This document shows, piece after piece, positions 13,153 through 20,600 of a stretch of DNA of 27,243 nucleotides. The stretch's first letter is position 1; each line of letters begins with the position of its first letter. A program made the translations under genes and the position numbers. Source of the stretch: a virus; IMG/VR virus record IMGVR_UViG_3300047643_000075, positions 1-27,243 of that record. One strand, 5' to 3'. The notes beneath the pieces are model-generated. The model was not told where the DNA came from. It saw only the letters and a program-made list of their open reading frames with translations, and searched no databases.

Positions 13153-13249
13153 TTTCGTTATCAACAGCACGAATACTGTCATCTACGCAAAGGAACTGGA
13201 AAAAACAGTGAAGTGCTACGAGCAGACATTTAATGAGCCTGTGAAATAA
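13022..13249 (+). CDS. Rz1-like outer-membrane lipoprotein spanin, nested in Rz
   Basis: A 75-residue lipoprotein starting inside the Rz-like gene in a different frame and running 97 bases past it. The signal peptide is MKRWIALMIVSALFLLTACC with lipobox LTAC and lipidated Cys19. The mature part includes CCPEPVLVKPFC, a proline-containing stretch as in Rz1 proteins, and ends in a helix (YAKELEKTVKCYEQTF). AGGATT lies upstream of its ATG. It is the o-spanin that pairs with the preceding protein. Confidence 0.85.
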   Translation: MKRWIALMIVSALFLLTACCPEPVLVKPFCRSPLAPTWKKGGSNFVINSTNTVIYAKELEKTVKCYEQTFNEPVK

Positions 13250-13250
13250 C

Positions 13251-13466
13251 AGGGCCGACGTCTTCGACAAGGCGCAGGAAAATGACGCACTTTTCCGGGA
13301 AAACGCGCTGAAGAAACATTTTGAAAAACGGCGATCACTCTTGCGCGGATCGGACGGCATCTGCGCCGACTGCGGCGAACCGATACCGGCAAAAAGATTA
13401 GAAGCAGAACCCGGCGCAGAGCGCTGTGTTGAATGCCAGACAAAATACGAACGAGGGAGCAACTAA
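13251..13466 (+). CDS. TraR/DksA-type zinc finger, lacking a normal start codon
   Basis: An open frame of 71 codons with a complete C4 zinc finger: CADC and CVEC separated by 17 residues, with GEPIPAKRLEAEPGAERC between, the TraR/DksA signature. The N-terminal part, ADVFDKAQENDALFRENALK, resembles the start of small phage TraR proteins, which bind the RNA polymerase secondary channel. Such proteins start Met-Ala-Asp, but the codon before GCC GAC here is AGG, and a stop lies 9 bases upstream in frame. Possible explanations are loss of ATG by one substitution, a sequence error, use of a TTG at 13341 (41 residues, finger kept), or a +1 shift from Rz1. The last coordinate is the stop TAA. Confidence 0.6.
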   Translation, partial: RADVFDKAQENDALFRENALKKHFEKRRSLLRGSDGICADCGEPIPAKRLEAEPGAERCVECQTKYERGSN

Positions 13467-13467
13467 C

Positions 13468-13845
13468 GTGGATCAATTAGGCATAATGAGCGTTCTAAAA
13501 ATACTGGGCGATTTCGGGACGGTCGGTTTGGTTATATTCCTCTGGTGGTCGGATAACCACCGCCTCGAAAATGTGATGACAAAAAACAACGCGGATATGA
13601 CCGCCGTGCTGAAACAATACGAAAGAGACATGCTCGAACAGCGAAAAATGTATGAAGCCAATGTCTCGTTATGCCAGCAGTTCGCCAGCGTGACAAACGA
13701 TCTACGCGATATCGTCACGCTCAACGTCCAGACAATGACCGAATGCAGGGATGCGATAAACAATAATCAATTTTGCCCGGTGATCCGAATTAGCAAAAAA
13801 AAAGCAATGCAGCTTTTTACGGATGAAGTAGGAGGCGGTCGATGA
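13468..13845 (+). CDS. Membrane-anchored coiled-coil phage protein
   Basis: A 125-residue protein. The GTG at 13468 is preferred because GAGGGAGC lies about 8 bases upstream and it follows the TraR-like frame by one base; an earlier in-frame start at 13426 would overlap that frame. Residues about 6-27 (IMSVLKILGDFGTVGLVIFLWW) are a membrane span, followed by a charged coiled-coil region. Its position in the lysis/late region and single span resemble small Mu-like proteins of unknown function; a pinholin or spanin-like role is conceivable but unsupported. Confidence 0.65.
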   Translation: MDQLGIMSVLKILGDFGTVGLVIFLWWSDNHRLENVMTKNNADMTAVLKQYERDMLEQRKMYEANVSLCQQFASVTNDLRDIVTLNVQTMTECRDAINNNQFCPVIRISKKKAMQLFTDEVGGGR

Positions 13846-14087
13846 GCACACTGAATGCAATGCGCCACGTAAGAATCACGAACTTCGAACACAAGGCAAA
13901 AAAACTGCGTCTGGAAATCGAAAGCCTCTCGCAGATCATCTGCATCAATCTGGATTGCAGTCTGCATCGTCCGGAGGATCTGCCGATAGATGTCGTGGAT
14001 AACCAGTTCGACGAACTGAAATCAAAGTGGGCGGAACTCGTTTCCGCGCAGGCTGAAATCAAGCGGCTGGAAGAGGAACTTCGCTAG
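13842..14087 (+). CDS. Small coiled-coil hypothetical protein
   Basis: An 81-residue protein in ATGA overlap with the previous gene. The N-terminal helix (NFEHKAKKLRLEIESLSQII) and the C-terminal helix (WAELVSAQAEIKRLEEELR) flank a loop containing two Cys, suggesting a helical hairpin. No family recognised. The stop codon TAG abuts a GTGAA-type repeat. Confidence 0.6.
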   Translation: MSTLNAMRHVRITNFEHKAKKLRLEIESLSQIICINLDCSLHRPEDLPIDVVDNQFDELKSKWAELVSAQAEIKRLEEELR

Positions 14088-14108
14088 TGAATAGTGAATG
14101 GTGAATAG
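14087..14108. repeat. GTGAA-type tandem repeat
   Basis: Three GTGAAT units that begin at the last base of the preceding stop codon. One base differs from the copy at 9786-9807. Confidence 0.75.
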
Positions 14109-14124
14109 AGAGAAAGGCTTTTAA

Positions 14125-14397
14125 ATGAAATTCCCCGGATACATGACAGTCGATGAGGCATTAAAGAACGGCTTTACTCATCACGGAAAGTATTACGGCA
14201 TCCCCGTGTATCTCGCTCTGGACAATTTTGATTTTCCTGTGGCGACAAAATGGGCACCAATGGAAGGCGTCATGACAGTTATTGCATTTATTGAAACGTA
14301 TCTGCGGATCATGTTTGACGCCGGTGATTTTTTTCAATTCGCTGTCATGGGGGAGATCGAGCCGACAAAGGAAAAAGTGAACCTCAAACAATGTTGA
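14125..14397 (+). CDS. Hypothetical phage protein (90 aa)
   Basis: A 90-residue protein not recognised. It starts MKFPGYMTVDEALKNGFTHH, a polar part, followed by a hydrophobic region WAPMEGVMTVIAFIETYLRI that may be one membrane span or a buried helix, and an acidic then basic tail. AGAGAAAGG precedes the ATG. It lies between the lysis genes and the small terminase, separated from the latter by a palindromic repeat. Confidence 0.6.
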   Translation: MKFPGYMTVDEALKNGFTHHGKYYGIPVYLALDNFDFPVATKWAPMEGVMTVIAFIETYLRIMFDAGDFFQFAVMGEIEPTKEKVNLKQC

Positions 14398-14409
14398 AAA
14401 ACAGGAACG

Positions 14410-14443
14410 TTGTCATTCCCGCGAAGGCGGGAATCCAGGAATA
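14410..14443. repeat. Palindromic repeat, CATTCCCGCG/CGGGAATCC type
   Basis: ATTCCCGC and GCGGGAAT form the stem around a short loop, with TTGTCA before and CCAGGAATA after. It is identical at 33 of 34 positions to the copy at 16505-16538. It fills the gap before the small terminase gene. Confidence 0.85.
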
Positions 14444-14462
14444 AAAGAACGGAGTTTTTACC

Positions 14463-14960
14463 TTGGCAGAAAAAGGCGCACGCATACAACTGGAGCCGGT
14501 TGCCCGGCAGATGTTCATCGACGGCAAGAACCTGACCGATATCGCATCCGAACTTAGCGTGTCGCGTCAGTCGTTATCCGACTGGAAGGGTCAGACGAAA
14601 AAACCGAACGAAGATCTCGACGAATGGGATAAGGCACGCGCGCGCAAAGCAAACTTCGGCATCCGCATGGAAGCCCTCCTGGAGCGCGAGCTCACCTTCG
14701 CCGAAGAGAGACAACCCGGCGCGATAGAAGGCGCATCCCTGGATAACTTAAGCAAACTCGGTTCGCTTGTCGTCAAGTTCCGCGCTCAGGAAAACACAGG
14801 CGCGGGCTACGATAAAGCCAAAGTCTTTTTAGAGGATTTACAATGGATAGTTGTCTGGTTAACGGAAAACGATCCTGAAGGATTGAAAATTCTGGCGGCT
14901 GATTTCGACGCGATGACGATGAAGTTTAAAATGGAGTGCATGAATAATGGTAATGCGTAA
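14463..14960 (+). CDS. Putative small terminase subunit (DUF1804-like)
   Basis: A 165-residue protein immediately before the large terminase, with which it overlaps by 14 bases. The N-terminal helix-turn-helix (FIDGKNLTDIASELSVSRQS followed by LSDWKGQ) and DEWDKARARKANFG match the DUF1804 type found in Mu-like phages as the DNA-recognition subunit of the packaging motor. The C-terminal part (LEDLQWIVVWLTENDPEGLK) is probably the oligomerisation or large-subunit contact. The start is TTG, supported by GGAG 8 bases upstream; no in-frame ATG would keep the helix-turn-helix. Confidence 0.75.
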   Translation: MAEKGARIQLEPVARQMFIDGKNLTDIASELSVSRQSLSDWKGQTKKPNEDLDEWDKARARKANFGIRMEALLERELTFAEERQPGAIEGASLDNLSKLGSLVVKFRAQENTGAGYDKAKVFLEDLQWIVVWLTENDPEGLKILAADFDAMTMKFKMECMNNGNA

Positions 14961-16494
14961 ACGACAGAATCTTTCCGAACCGCAATTTGACGATTTTGTA
15001 AATTCGCTGCGCAAAAAAATCGCCGAGAGCGTCTCTCCGTTTGAAAACGATACGCCTGCAAAGAAGAAAGATCGCATTGCGCGTTGCGCTGATCCGCTCA
15101 CGTTCATGCAAACCTATATGCCGCATTATTTCCCGGCAGCGCCTGCCGATTGTCACGCCGAATGGTGCGAGATTGCCGACACACCGGGATTCAATCTGAT
15201 GGGCGCTCCGCGCGATCACGCCAAGACCACAGTGGTCACCTTCGGCCTGCGCGTTTACCGCATCGCCCGGAAACTGCGAAAATACATTATGCTCGGTTCC
15301 AATATCCATGACCAGGCTAAACGCTTCAGCGTCAGCATCAAAGTCGAGTTGGAAGACAATCCCCGCCTGCGCCATGATTACGGCGAGGCCATCGCTAAAA
15401 CCAGAACATGGGGCGATGATCTGTTCATCACTAAAGGCGGGACGATGGTGGAAGCCCTGGGACGCGGCGATCAGTGGCGAGGCAAGAAGTTCGGCCCTTA
15501 TCGTCCGGACGATATCGGCCTCGACGATCTGGAAGATAACGCCACAGTCAAAAGCCCGGCGGTCACCCGCGCCATCGTAGAATTTATCCAGGGCGAAGTC
15601 CTAGGCTGTATAGAGGGCGATTGCTCGGCCACGATGGTCGGCAACGTCTTCCATGCCAAAAGCGCCCTTTCTCAATTGATAGCGATGGAAGACGAAGACT
15701 CCGGCGAGAGACTCTACAATTCCAAAGTTTATGACGCTATCGTTGATGAGGAAAAGCATATTACCCTCTGGCCCGCCCGCTGGCCCTGGGAAAAACTGAT
15801 GCGCCGCAAATCAATGATTACGACCCGTGTCTTTAACAAAGAGTACCGCAACAAATCAACGGAGGAGGACAGCCCTTTCCCGCAGGAAACGGTCAGCTAC
15901 TTTGAACGCGTTGAACTTCTCCGCGTCCCATTGATCTATGCCACCGGAGTTGATCCGGCAAGTACTGCGGGTTCCAGCAGCGATTTTCGCAGTGTGGTCA
16001 CCTGGGGACTGGAACGGGTCAAAATGGAATTCTTCTGCATGCATGCCTGGATCAAGCGCCGTTCCATCGGTGAATTCTTTGCCGCCGCCTACGCGCAGCA
16101 TGATGATTATCCGGGCCCGGTCGTCGTCGAAGAAAACATGCTCAAGGATTTTCTGCACGAGGCGATCCAGAATTATGCCATACAAGTGGGCAGATATTTG
16201 CCCTGGGACCCGATTCATCATTCCACAAGCAAGATCGACTCGCGCATCATCGGCACCTGCGAATATTTGTGGGAACACAAAAAAATGCACTTTGAAAAGC
16301 GGCACAGCGATCAAAAGATATTGGAAGAGCAGTTTGTCTATATCATGAACCCGACCGTCCATGACGACGGCCCGGATGCTTCGGAAATGGCCATCAGTAA
16401 TCTTCAACATGGCAACGGATTAATCGAATTTCAATCGACCGGTGTCCGGAGTGTTACTTCCGGGGCATCCATGAACTCATATTTGGGACGGTGA
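14947..16494 (+). CDS. Large terminase subunit (Mu gp28-like)
   Basis: A 515-residue packaging motor with ATPase and nuclease halves. Walker A is MGAPRDHAKTT (residues 85-95) and Walker B is DDIGLDDLED (188-197). The RNase H-like nuclease has GVDPAST with Asp336, VVVEEN around 392-397 with a likely acidic ligand, and HDDGPDASE with Asp residues at 473-477. It pumps DNA into the prohead and makes the headful cut. Length is close to that of Mu gp28. An ATG two codons later (14953) is an equally possible start. It ends directly before a palindromic repeat. Confidence 0.92.
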   Translation: MVMRKRQNLSEPQFDDFVNSLRKKIAESVSPFENDTPAKKKDRIARCADPLTFMQTYMPHYFPAAPADCHAEWCEIADTPGFNLMGAPRDHAKTTVVTFGLRVYRIARKLRKYIMLGSNIHDQAKRFSVSIKVELEDNPRLRHDYGEAIAKTRTWGDDLFITKGGTMVEALGRGDQWRGKKFGPYRPDDIGLDDLEDNATVKSPAVTRAIVEFIQGEVLGCIEGDCSATMVGNVFHAKSALSQLIAMEDEDSGERLYNSKVYDAIVDEEKHITLWPARWPWEKLMRRKSMITTRVFNKEYRNKSTEEDSPFPQETVSYFERVELLRVPLIYATGVDPASTAGSSSDFRSVVTWGLERVKMEFFCMHAWIKRRSIGEFFAAAYAQHDDYPGPVVVEENMLKDFLHEAIQNYAIQVGRYLPWDPIHHSTSKIDSRIIGTCEYLWEHKKMHFEKRHSDQKILEEQFVYIMNPTVHDDGPDASEMAISNLQHGNGLIEFQSTGVRSVTSGASMNSYLGR

Positions 16495-16504
16495 AAAGTA
16501 AAGT

Positions 16505-16538
16505 TTGTCATTCCCGCGCAGGCGGGAATCCAGGAATA
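16505..16538. repeat. Palindromic repeat, CATTCCCGCG/CGGGAATCC type
   Basis: Second copy of the element at 14410-14443, differing at one base in the loop. It lies between the large terminase and a small ORF, for which its CAGGAA may act as ribosome-binding site. Confidence 0.85.
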
Positions 16539-16544
16539 GAAAAT

Positions 16545-16679
16545 ATGCAAAAAAACAGACGCCGCAAATTTAGCCCACAATCAATCCAGCCGGTTTTTGG
16601 CACCATTGGGGCGGGAGTTTCATTGACACTGTTTATAAACATAACGTCGCGCGCGACAGGGGCGAAATTATCATGCTAG
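16545..16679 (+). CDS. Small basic ORF before the portal gene
   Basis: A possible 44-residue protein, starting MQKNRRRKFSPQSIQPVFGT, then a moderately hydrophobic stretch (IGAGVSLTLFINIT) and ending 7 bases inside the portal gene. The ATG at 16545 follows the repeat-borne AGGAAT; an in-frame GTG at 16491 would translate the repeat itself and is not favoured. No family recognised. Evidence is only position, overlap and a basic start. Confidence 0.35.
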   Translation: MQKNRRRKFSPQSIQPVFGTIGAGVSLTLFINITSRATGAKLSC

Positions 16680-18799
16680 TCGACCAATTTGGGCAGAATA
16701 TTAAAGAATCAGCGGTTATGACCGACGAAGTGGCCACTATTCAAAAAGACATTGATGTCTTTTACGGGTGGATCAAGCGGCTGGAAAACCCTGATCCGGT
16801 TCTGCGCTCCGAAGCGGCGGGCAAGGGCCTTAAACTATACGATGAAGTCGAACGCGACGCCCATGCCGGATCGGTACTTCAACAGCGCATTATGGCGATA
16901 GTCGGCAAGGAATGGGAAATCACGTCAGCGAAGTCGGCAAAAAGCAAGGGACGCCCGGCATCCACCACGCAGGAGCAGGTTATTGCCGATTACGTTGCCG
17001 ATGTTTTGATGAATTGCAATTTCGACCAGGCGCGGCAGGAACTGCTCAAGGCTATTCTTTACGGTTTCTATAATGCGGAAATCATGTGGAAGGTCGCAAA
17101 CGGCAATGTTATTGCCATCAGCAAAATTATGGGCAAACATCCGCGCCGTTTCAGTTTTACCGCCGAGAGGGAGCTGCGCCTGCTCACTTTGCAAAACATG
17201 ATCGAAGGCGAAGTCCTGCCGGATCGTAAGTTCATAACCTTCACTTATGGCGACAGTGACAATCCTTACGGCAAAGGCCTCGGCCAGCGCCTCTGGTGGC
17301 CGGTATGGTTCAAAAAAAACGGCGTCAAGTTCTGGATGATCTTCCTGGATAAATTCGGCATGCCCACTCCTGTCGGTAAATATCCTCCGGGAACATTGTC
17401 TGACAAACAGAACAAACTTATGCAAGCCGTCAAAGCCATTCAGACGGATACGGGCATCATAATGCCCGACAATCAGAACATAGAATTTCTGGAAGCTTCC
17501 CGCGCCGGTAATGTCTCTCATGAGCAATTATGCAAGTATATGGACGCACAAATATCCAAAGCGGTACTCGGCCAGACGGCCAGCACGGAAGGCACACCCG
17601 GCAAACTGGGTAATGACCAGATGCAAAATGAAGTCCGGCAGGAAATCATTGAGGCCGACGCGGATCTTCTGGATGGCTGTCTCAATGACAGTTTGATTAA
17701 GTGGATCGTTGATTACAACTTCCCGAATGTCACGGCCTATCCTAAAATTAAAACCTATGCCAATTCCAAACCGGATCTTACCGCAAAGAGCGCCATTGAC
17801 AAAACGCTAGTGGTCGATATCGGCCTGCCGGTCGCCGTGGATTACTTCTATGAGACCTATGGCATTCCCGCGCCACAGGCAGGCGATGTGCTGGTTATCC
17901 CCGTCAAACCGGCATCACCTTTCGGCGCACAAAGCCCGGCGAATGCCGGGGGAATCCAGGATGGTAAACAGTTTGCAGAAAAGAATCAACCCGACTGGCG
18001 CGCCACATACATGGAAGCCCTTAAACCTTCCCTGCAAAATGCCCGCACGGACGCGCTTGATAAAATCGAAACTTATTTGAGTAAACAGACTACGCCGCCC
18101 ACAGATACCGAATTCACCGCCGCCTTACAGGGCATACTCGGCGCTTCGTTTGAATTAGTGGCCGGAGTAACGGCGGCGGCTACTATTGCCGATATGTACA
18201 AAACCTTTCGCGGCCCGATAGCAGGCGTTGGTTTCGGCGGGCCGGATATCCGTTCGATGGATTTTCTTTCCAAGTTGGACAATTTTTATATTTCCAAATG
18301 GATTCAGAACCCGGATGCCGTCGCAACGGTAAAATCATTTTTAAACGAACGTTATCTTCAGGACGGCGGCGGATTATTCGGACGGCAAAACCCGGACAAT
18401 GTCTTGTCCTTCCGCGATCTCTTCGATCAGAAACTTGCCGATCTGGAAGACTGGCAGGTCAGCCGGATCATCGACACCAGTGTGACTAGAGTACAGAACT
18501 GGGCGGCGGTAAACCAATACCACGAAGCGGGCATAGCATATGTAGAAATATATGAACCTACCCATGAATGTGATTTCTGCGCAAAAATGAACGGCCAAAA
18601 AATATCCGTAGAAACCGCCTATGGAACCATGACGCGCCAGATGGGATTGACACCTGCGGAATTTTCCGCAGAGCTAAGCGATAAAGCGAATGCGCCTACG
18701 ATAGAAAACATAGATACATTGTTGATCAACGGAATTTTGCCACCGTATCATCCGCATTGCACGGGTATCGTGATTAAACATATCGGGGGTATGGGATGA
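16673..18799 (+). CDS. Portal protein (DUF935, Mu gp29-like) fused to Mu gpF-like domain
   Basis: A 708-residue fusion. Residues about 1-415 are the DUF935 portal: LVDQFGQNIKESAVMTDEVA at the start, a WWPVWFKKNGVKFWMIFLDK segment near 210-230 and YGDSDNPYGKGLGQRLWW just before. Portal proteins form the ring through which DNA enters the head. From about residue 560 the C-terminal part resembles Mu gpF / SPP1 gp7-type minor head proteins, with THECDFCAKMNG, and PPYHPHCTGIVI near the end, the usual Pro-x-His-Pro-x-Cys close. In Mu the two are separate genes. The region near residues 421-431 (QSPANAGGIQD) is encoded by a degenerate palindromic repeat and sits just after the portal domain. Confidence 0.88.
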   Translation: MLVDQFGQNIKESAVMTDEVATIQKDIDVFYGWIKRLENPDPVLRSEAAGKGLKLYDEVERDAHAGSVLQQRIMAIVGKEWEITSAKSAKSKGRPASTTQEQVIADYVADVLMNCNFDQARQELLKAILYGFYNAEIMWKVANGNVIAISKIMGKHPRRFSFTAERELRLLTLQNMIEGEVLPDRKFITFTYGDSDNPYGKGLGQRLWWPVWFKKNGVKFWMIFLDKFGMPTPVGKYPPGTLSDKQNKLMQAVKAIQTDTGIIMPDNQNIEFLEASRAGNVSHEQLCKYMDAQISKAVLGQTASTEGTPGKLGNDQMQNEVRQEIIEADADLLDGCLNDSLIKWIVDYNFPNVTAYPKIKTYANSKPDLTAKSAIDKTLVVDIGLPVAVDYFYETYGIPAPQAGDVLVIPVKPASPFGAQSPANAGGIQDGKQFAEKNQPDWRATYMEALKPSLQNARTDALDKIETYLSKQTTPPTDTEFTAALQGILGASFELVAGVTAAATIADMYKTFRGPIAGVGFGGPDIRSMDFLSKLDNFYISKWIQNPDAVATVKSFLNERYLQDGGGLFGRQNPDNVLSFRDLFDQKLADLEDWQVSRIIDTSVTRVQNWAAVNQYHEAGIAYVEIYEPTHECDFCAKMNGQKISVETAYGTMTRQMGLTPAEFSAELSDKANAPTIENIDTLLINGILPPYHPHCTGIVIKHIGGMG
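17935..17964. repeat. Degenerate palindromic repeat inside the portal gene
   Basis: CCCGGCGAATGCCGGG is a hairpin followed by GGAATCCAGGATGG, matching the right half (CGGGAATCCAGGA) of the repeats at 14410 and 16505. It is in frame in a linker of the portal-gpF fusion. Confidence 0.65.
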
Positions 18800-19236
18800 A
18801 TATTAAAATGGTCATCATACCGGACATGAAAATATTGGCGAAGGCCATCGGCGATGACTACAACGGCGCGCGACGGGCGGGCATGATTAATCTGCTGGCT
18901 ACCATTGAGGCTCTGGCCGTTAAAAAGGCTCCCGTAAAAACGGGCAATCTTGCCCGTTCCCGAACAAGCAATGCTTCGGAAGACGGCAATCACGGAACGC
19001 TGAGTTTCACTGCGCCCTATGCAGTGTATGTGCATGAAGGCACGGGCCTGTTTGGAATATATCACCGGCGGATCGTGCCGACTAACAAAAAGGCGCTTTT
19101 CTGGCCGGGTGCGAAACATCCGGTCAAATCAATTGCCGGTATGAAAGGCCGTCCCTGGGTGACTGAGGCAGTTGATGAAATCGATGCCACGGCAGAATTT
19201 AACGAAGGCATGAGAAACTTTTTGAACAGACGGTGA
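18796..19236 (+). CDS. HK97 gp10 / Mu gpG-like head-tail protein
   Basis: A 146-residue protein in ATGA overlap with the portal gene. The pattern AVKKAPVKTGNLARSRTSN, then APYAVYVHEGTG and a late GRPWVTEAVDE is that of the HK97-gp10 family of tail completion or neck proteins, to which gpG-like virion morphogenesis proteins are related. It would act at the head-tail joining step. The region between, HRRIVPTNKKALFWPGAKHP, is the family's variable loop. The stop codon is the first GTGA unit of a repeat. Confidence 0.8.
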   Translation: MNIKMVIIPDMKILAKAIGDDYNGARRAGMINLLATIEALAVKKAPVKTGNLARSRTSNASEDGNHGTLSFTAPYAVYVHEGTGLFGIYHRRIVPTNKKALFWPGAKHPVKSIAGMKGRPWVTEAVDEIDATAEFNEGMRNFLNRR

Positions 19237-19254
19237 AGAGTGAATAGTGAAAGG
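19233..19254. repeat. GTGAA-type tandem repeat
   Basis: GTGAAGAGTGAATAGTGAAA and GG overlap the stop codon of the gp10-like gene. Same family as 9786 and 14087. Confidence 0.7.
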
Positions 19255-19262
19255 AAACAAAA

Positions 19263-19300
19263 TTGTCATTGCGAGTTCACGACAGTGAATGTGGCAATCT
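19263..19300. repeat. TTGTCATTGCGAG..GTGGCAATCT repeat
   Basis: TTGTCATTGCGAG at the left and GTGGCAATCT at the right, with TTCAC..GTGAA inverted in the middle (TTCACgacaGTGAA). This is a widespread intergenic repeat form. It lies between the gp10-like and protease genes. Confidence 0.7.
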
Positions 19301-19318
19301 AAACAAACGAGGTGAAAA

Positions 19319-20518
19319 ATGAATTTTAAAGGCTTTGACGACTACATTCCCATCTTCAGGGGAGGCAAACAGATAGACAGCAACGGAGTCGAACACGACG
19401 GCGACGCGCTGATTGATAAGGCTCTTGCTAATTTCAATGCCGCCAAGCATGAACCGCCTGCGGTTATCGGACACCCGAAAGAAAACGCTCCGGCTTACGG
19501 TTGGGTTGAAGGACTCAAAAAAGTTGCCGGTGATAAAGGCAATCTTCTGCTGGCTAAATTCAAACAGGTTCAGCCTGATTTTGCCGACATGGTCAAGCAT
19601 GGTCTTTTTAAAAAACGCAGTTCAGCCTTTTATCCGGACGGAACCCTTCGGCACGTCGGCTTCCTGGGCGCAATGCCTCCGGCTGTCAAGGGTCTGCCGG
19701 ATGTGGCTTTTGCCGAGGGCGATGCGGCTAGTTTTGAGTTCGCTGAATCGTTTGCCTGGAATTCCATTGCCAACGTTTTCCGAAGTCTCAGAGAATTTCT
19801 TATCACTAAATTCGGGCAGGACACGGCGGATCAGATCATTCCTGACTATAAAATTGAAGATTTAAGATCGGCGGCAAGCGCCTCGTGCGATGCGCCCGAT
19901 GAAGTGCAACCAAACCTATACAAAGAAAAGGAGGATGAAAATATGAATTTTCAGGAAAAGTTGGCCGCTATTTTTGCCGAGATATTGGCCAAAATCAAAG
20001 GAGAAACACCGGCAGTAGTAGTAACGGCGGCGCCAGCAGGCCAGCAGTTTTCAGAAGCCGATCTGGAAAAAATCAGAACAGAATCCGAGGCCAAAGGCAA
20101 ACAGGCAGCGCAGGCGGAATTTGCTGAACAGCAAAAGCAGTCACGCCTGGCAACCATCAAAACAGAGATCGCCGCGTTTTGCGAAACACTGCTCAAAGCG
20201 GGAAAGATAACACCCGCGACAGTTACCTTCGGTCTGCCGGAAATACTTTTTTCAATGGCTGAAATCGATAATCAAATCGAATTTGGCGAGAAGAAAGAAA
20301 AGGCAACCGCTTTCGACCGAATGAAGGCGCTCCTGGAGTCCGCCACGCCGCTGATCAATTTCAGTGAAGTTGCAACCAGAGCCAAAGACACTGGCGACAA
20401 TACCGGCGGCGCGAAACGGGATAAACTTGTTACAGAGTTTATGGAATCAAAGAAGGTGGGCTACAAAGAAGCCGTTTTGGCGGTATCCAAAGAGCACCCC
20501 GATCTTTTTAAAGAATAA
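19319..20518 (+). CDS. Phage prohead protease with in-frame scaffold (Mu gpI-like)
   Basis: A 399-residue protein of the Mu gpI type. Residues 1-145 are the protease: DDYIPIFRGGKQ, HPKENAPAYGWV, a LFKKRSSAFYPDG segment with the likely catalytic Ser, and LRHVGFLGAMPPAVKGL. Residues from 209 onward are a Glu/Lys/Ala-rich scaffold that fills the prohead and is removed by proteolysis. An internal start at 19943 makes the scaffold alone. The protease matures the capsid and scaffold in assembly. GAGGTGAAAA precedes the ATG. Confidence 0.88.
   Translation: MNFKGFDDYIPIFRGGKQIDSNGVEHDGDALIDKALANFNAAKHEPPAVIGHPKENAPAYGWVEGLKKVAGDKGNLLLAKFKQVQPDFADMVKHGLFKKRSSAFYPDGTLRHVGFLGAMPPAVKGLPDVAFAEGDAASFEFAESFAWNSIANVFRSLREFLITKFGQDTADQIIPDYKIEDLRSAASASCDAPDEVQPNLYKEKEDENMNFQEKLAAIFAEILAKIKGETPAVVVTAAPAGQQFSEADLEKIRTESEAKGKQAAQAEFAEQQKQSRLATIKTEIAAFCETLLKAGKITPATVTFGLPEILFSMAEIDNQIEFGEKKEKATAFDRMKALLESATPLINFSEVATRAKDTGDNTGGAKRDKLVTEFMESKKVGYKEAVLAVSKEHPDLFKE
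19943..20518 (+). CDS. Nested scaffold protein (Mu gpZ-like), internal start
   Basis: An internal ATG in the same frame as the protease (its Met209) is preceded by AAAGGAGGAT, 6 bases away and one of the strongest ribosome-binding sites in the window. It yields a 191-residue protein, MNFQEKLAAIFAEILAKIKG onward, with a helical region (residues about 35-65) and an end typical of scaffolds (EAVLAVSKEHPDLFKE). Mu makes gpZ from gpI by the same trick, so two products in different amounts are expected. Confidence 0.75.
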   Translation: MNFQEKLAAIFAEILAKIKGETPAVVVTAAPAGQQFSEADLEKIRTESEAKGKQAAQAEFAEQQKQSRLATIKTEIAAFCETLLKAGKITPATVTFGLPEILFSMAEIDNQIEFGEKKEKATAFDRMKALLESATPLINFSEVATRAKDTGDNTGGAKRDKLVTEFMESKKVGYKEAVLAVSKEHPDLFKE

Positions 20519-20600
20519 CGCAGGGGCGCGGTCTCTGCGCCCGGATGAAAAATAAATAACCGGGTAGTTAAAACTATCCCCAATAAAGAAGGAGAATAAT
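20519..20600. other. Gap with hairpin before decoration gene
   Basis: GGGCGC (20524-20529) and GCGCCC (20537-20542) form a small hairpin just after the protease/scaffold stop codon. There is no T-run, so it is more likely an mRNA-processing or stabilising element or a repeat remnant than a terminator. GAAGGAG near the end is the ribosome-binding site of the next gene. Confidence 0.4.

Noticed and set aside
16491-16544. A GTG start at 16491 would extend the small ORF before the portal gene.
   Set aside because: The added codons are the palindromic repeat itself and there is no ribosome-binding site matched to that start; the ATG at 16545 is preferred.
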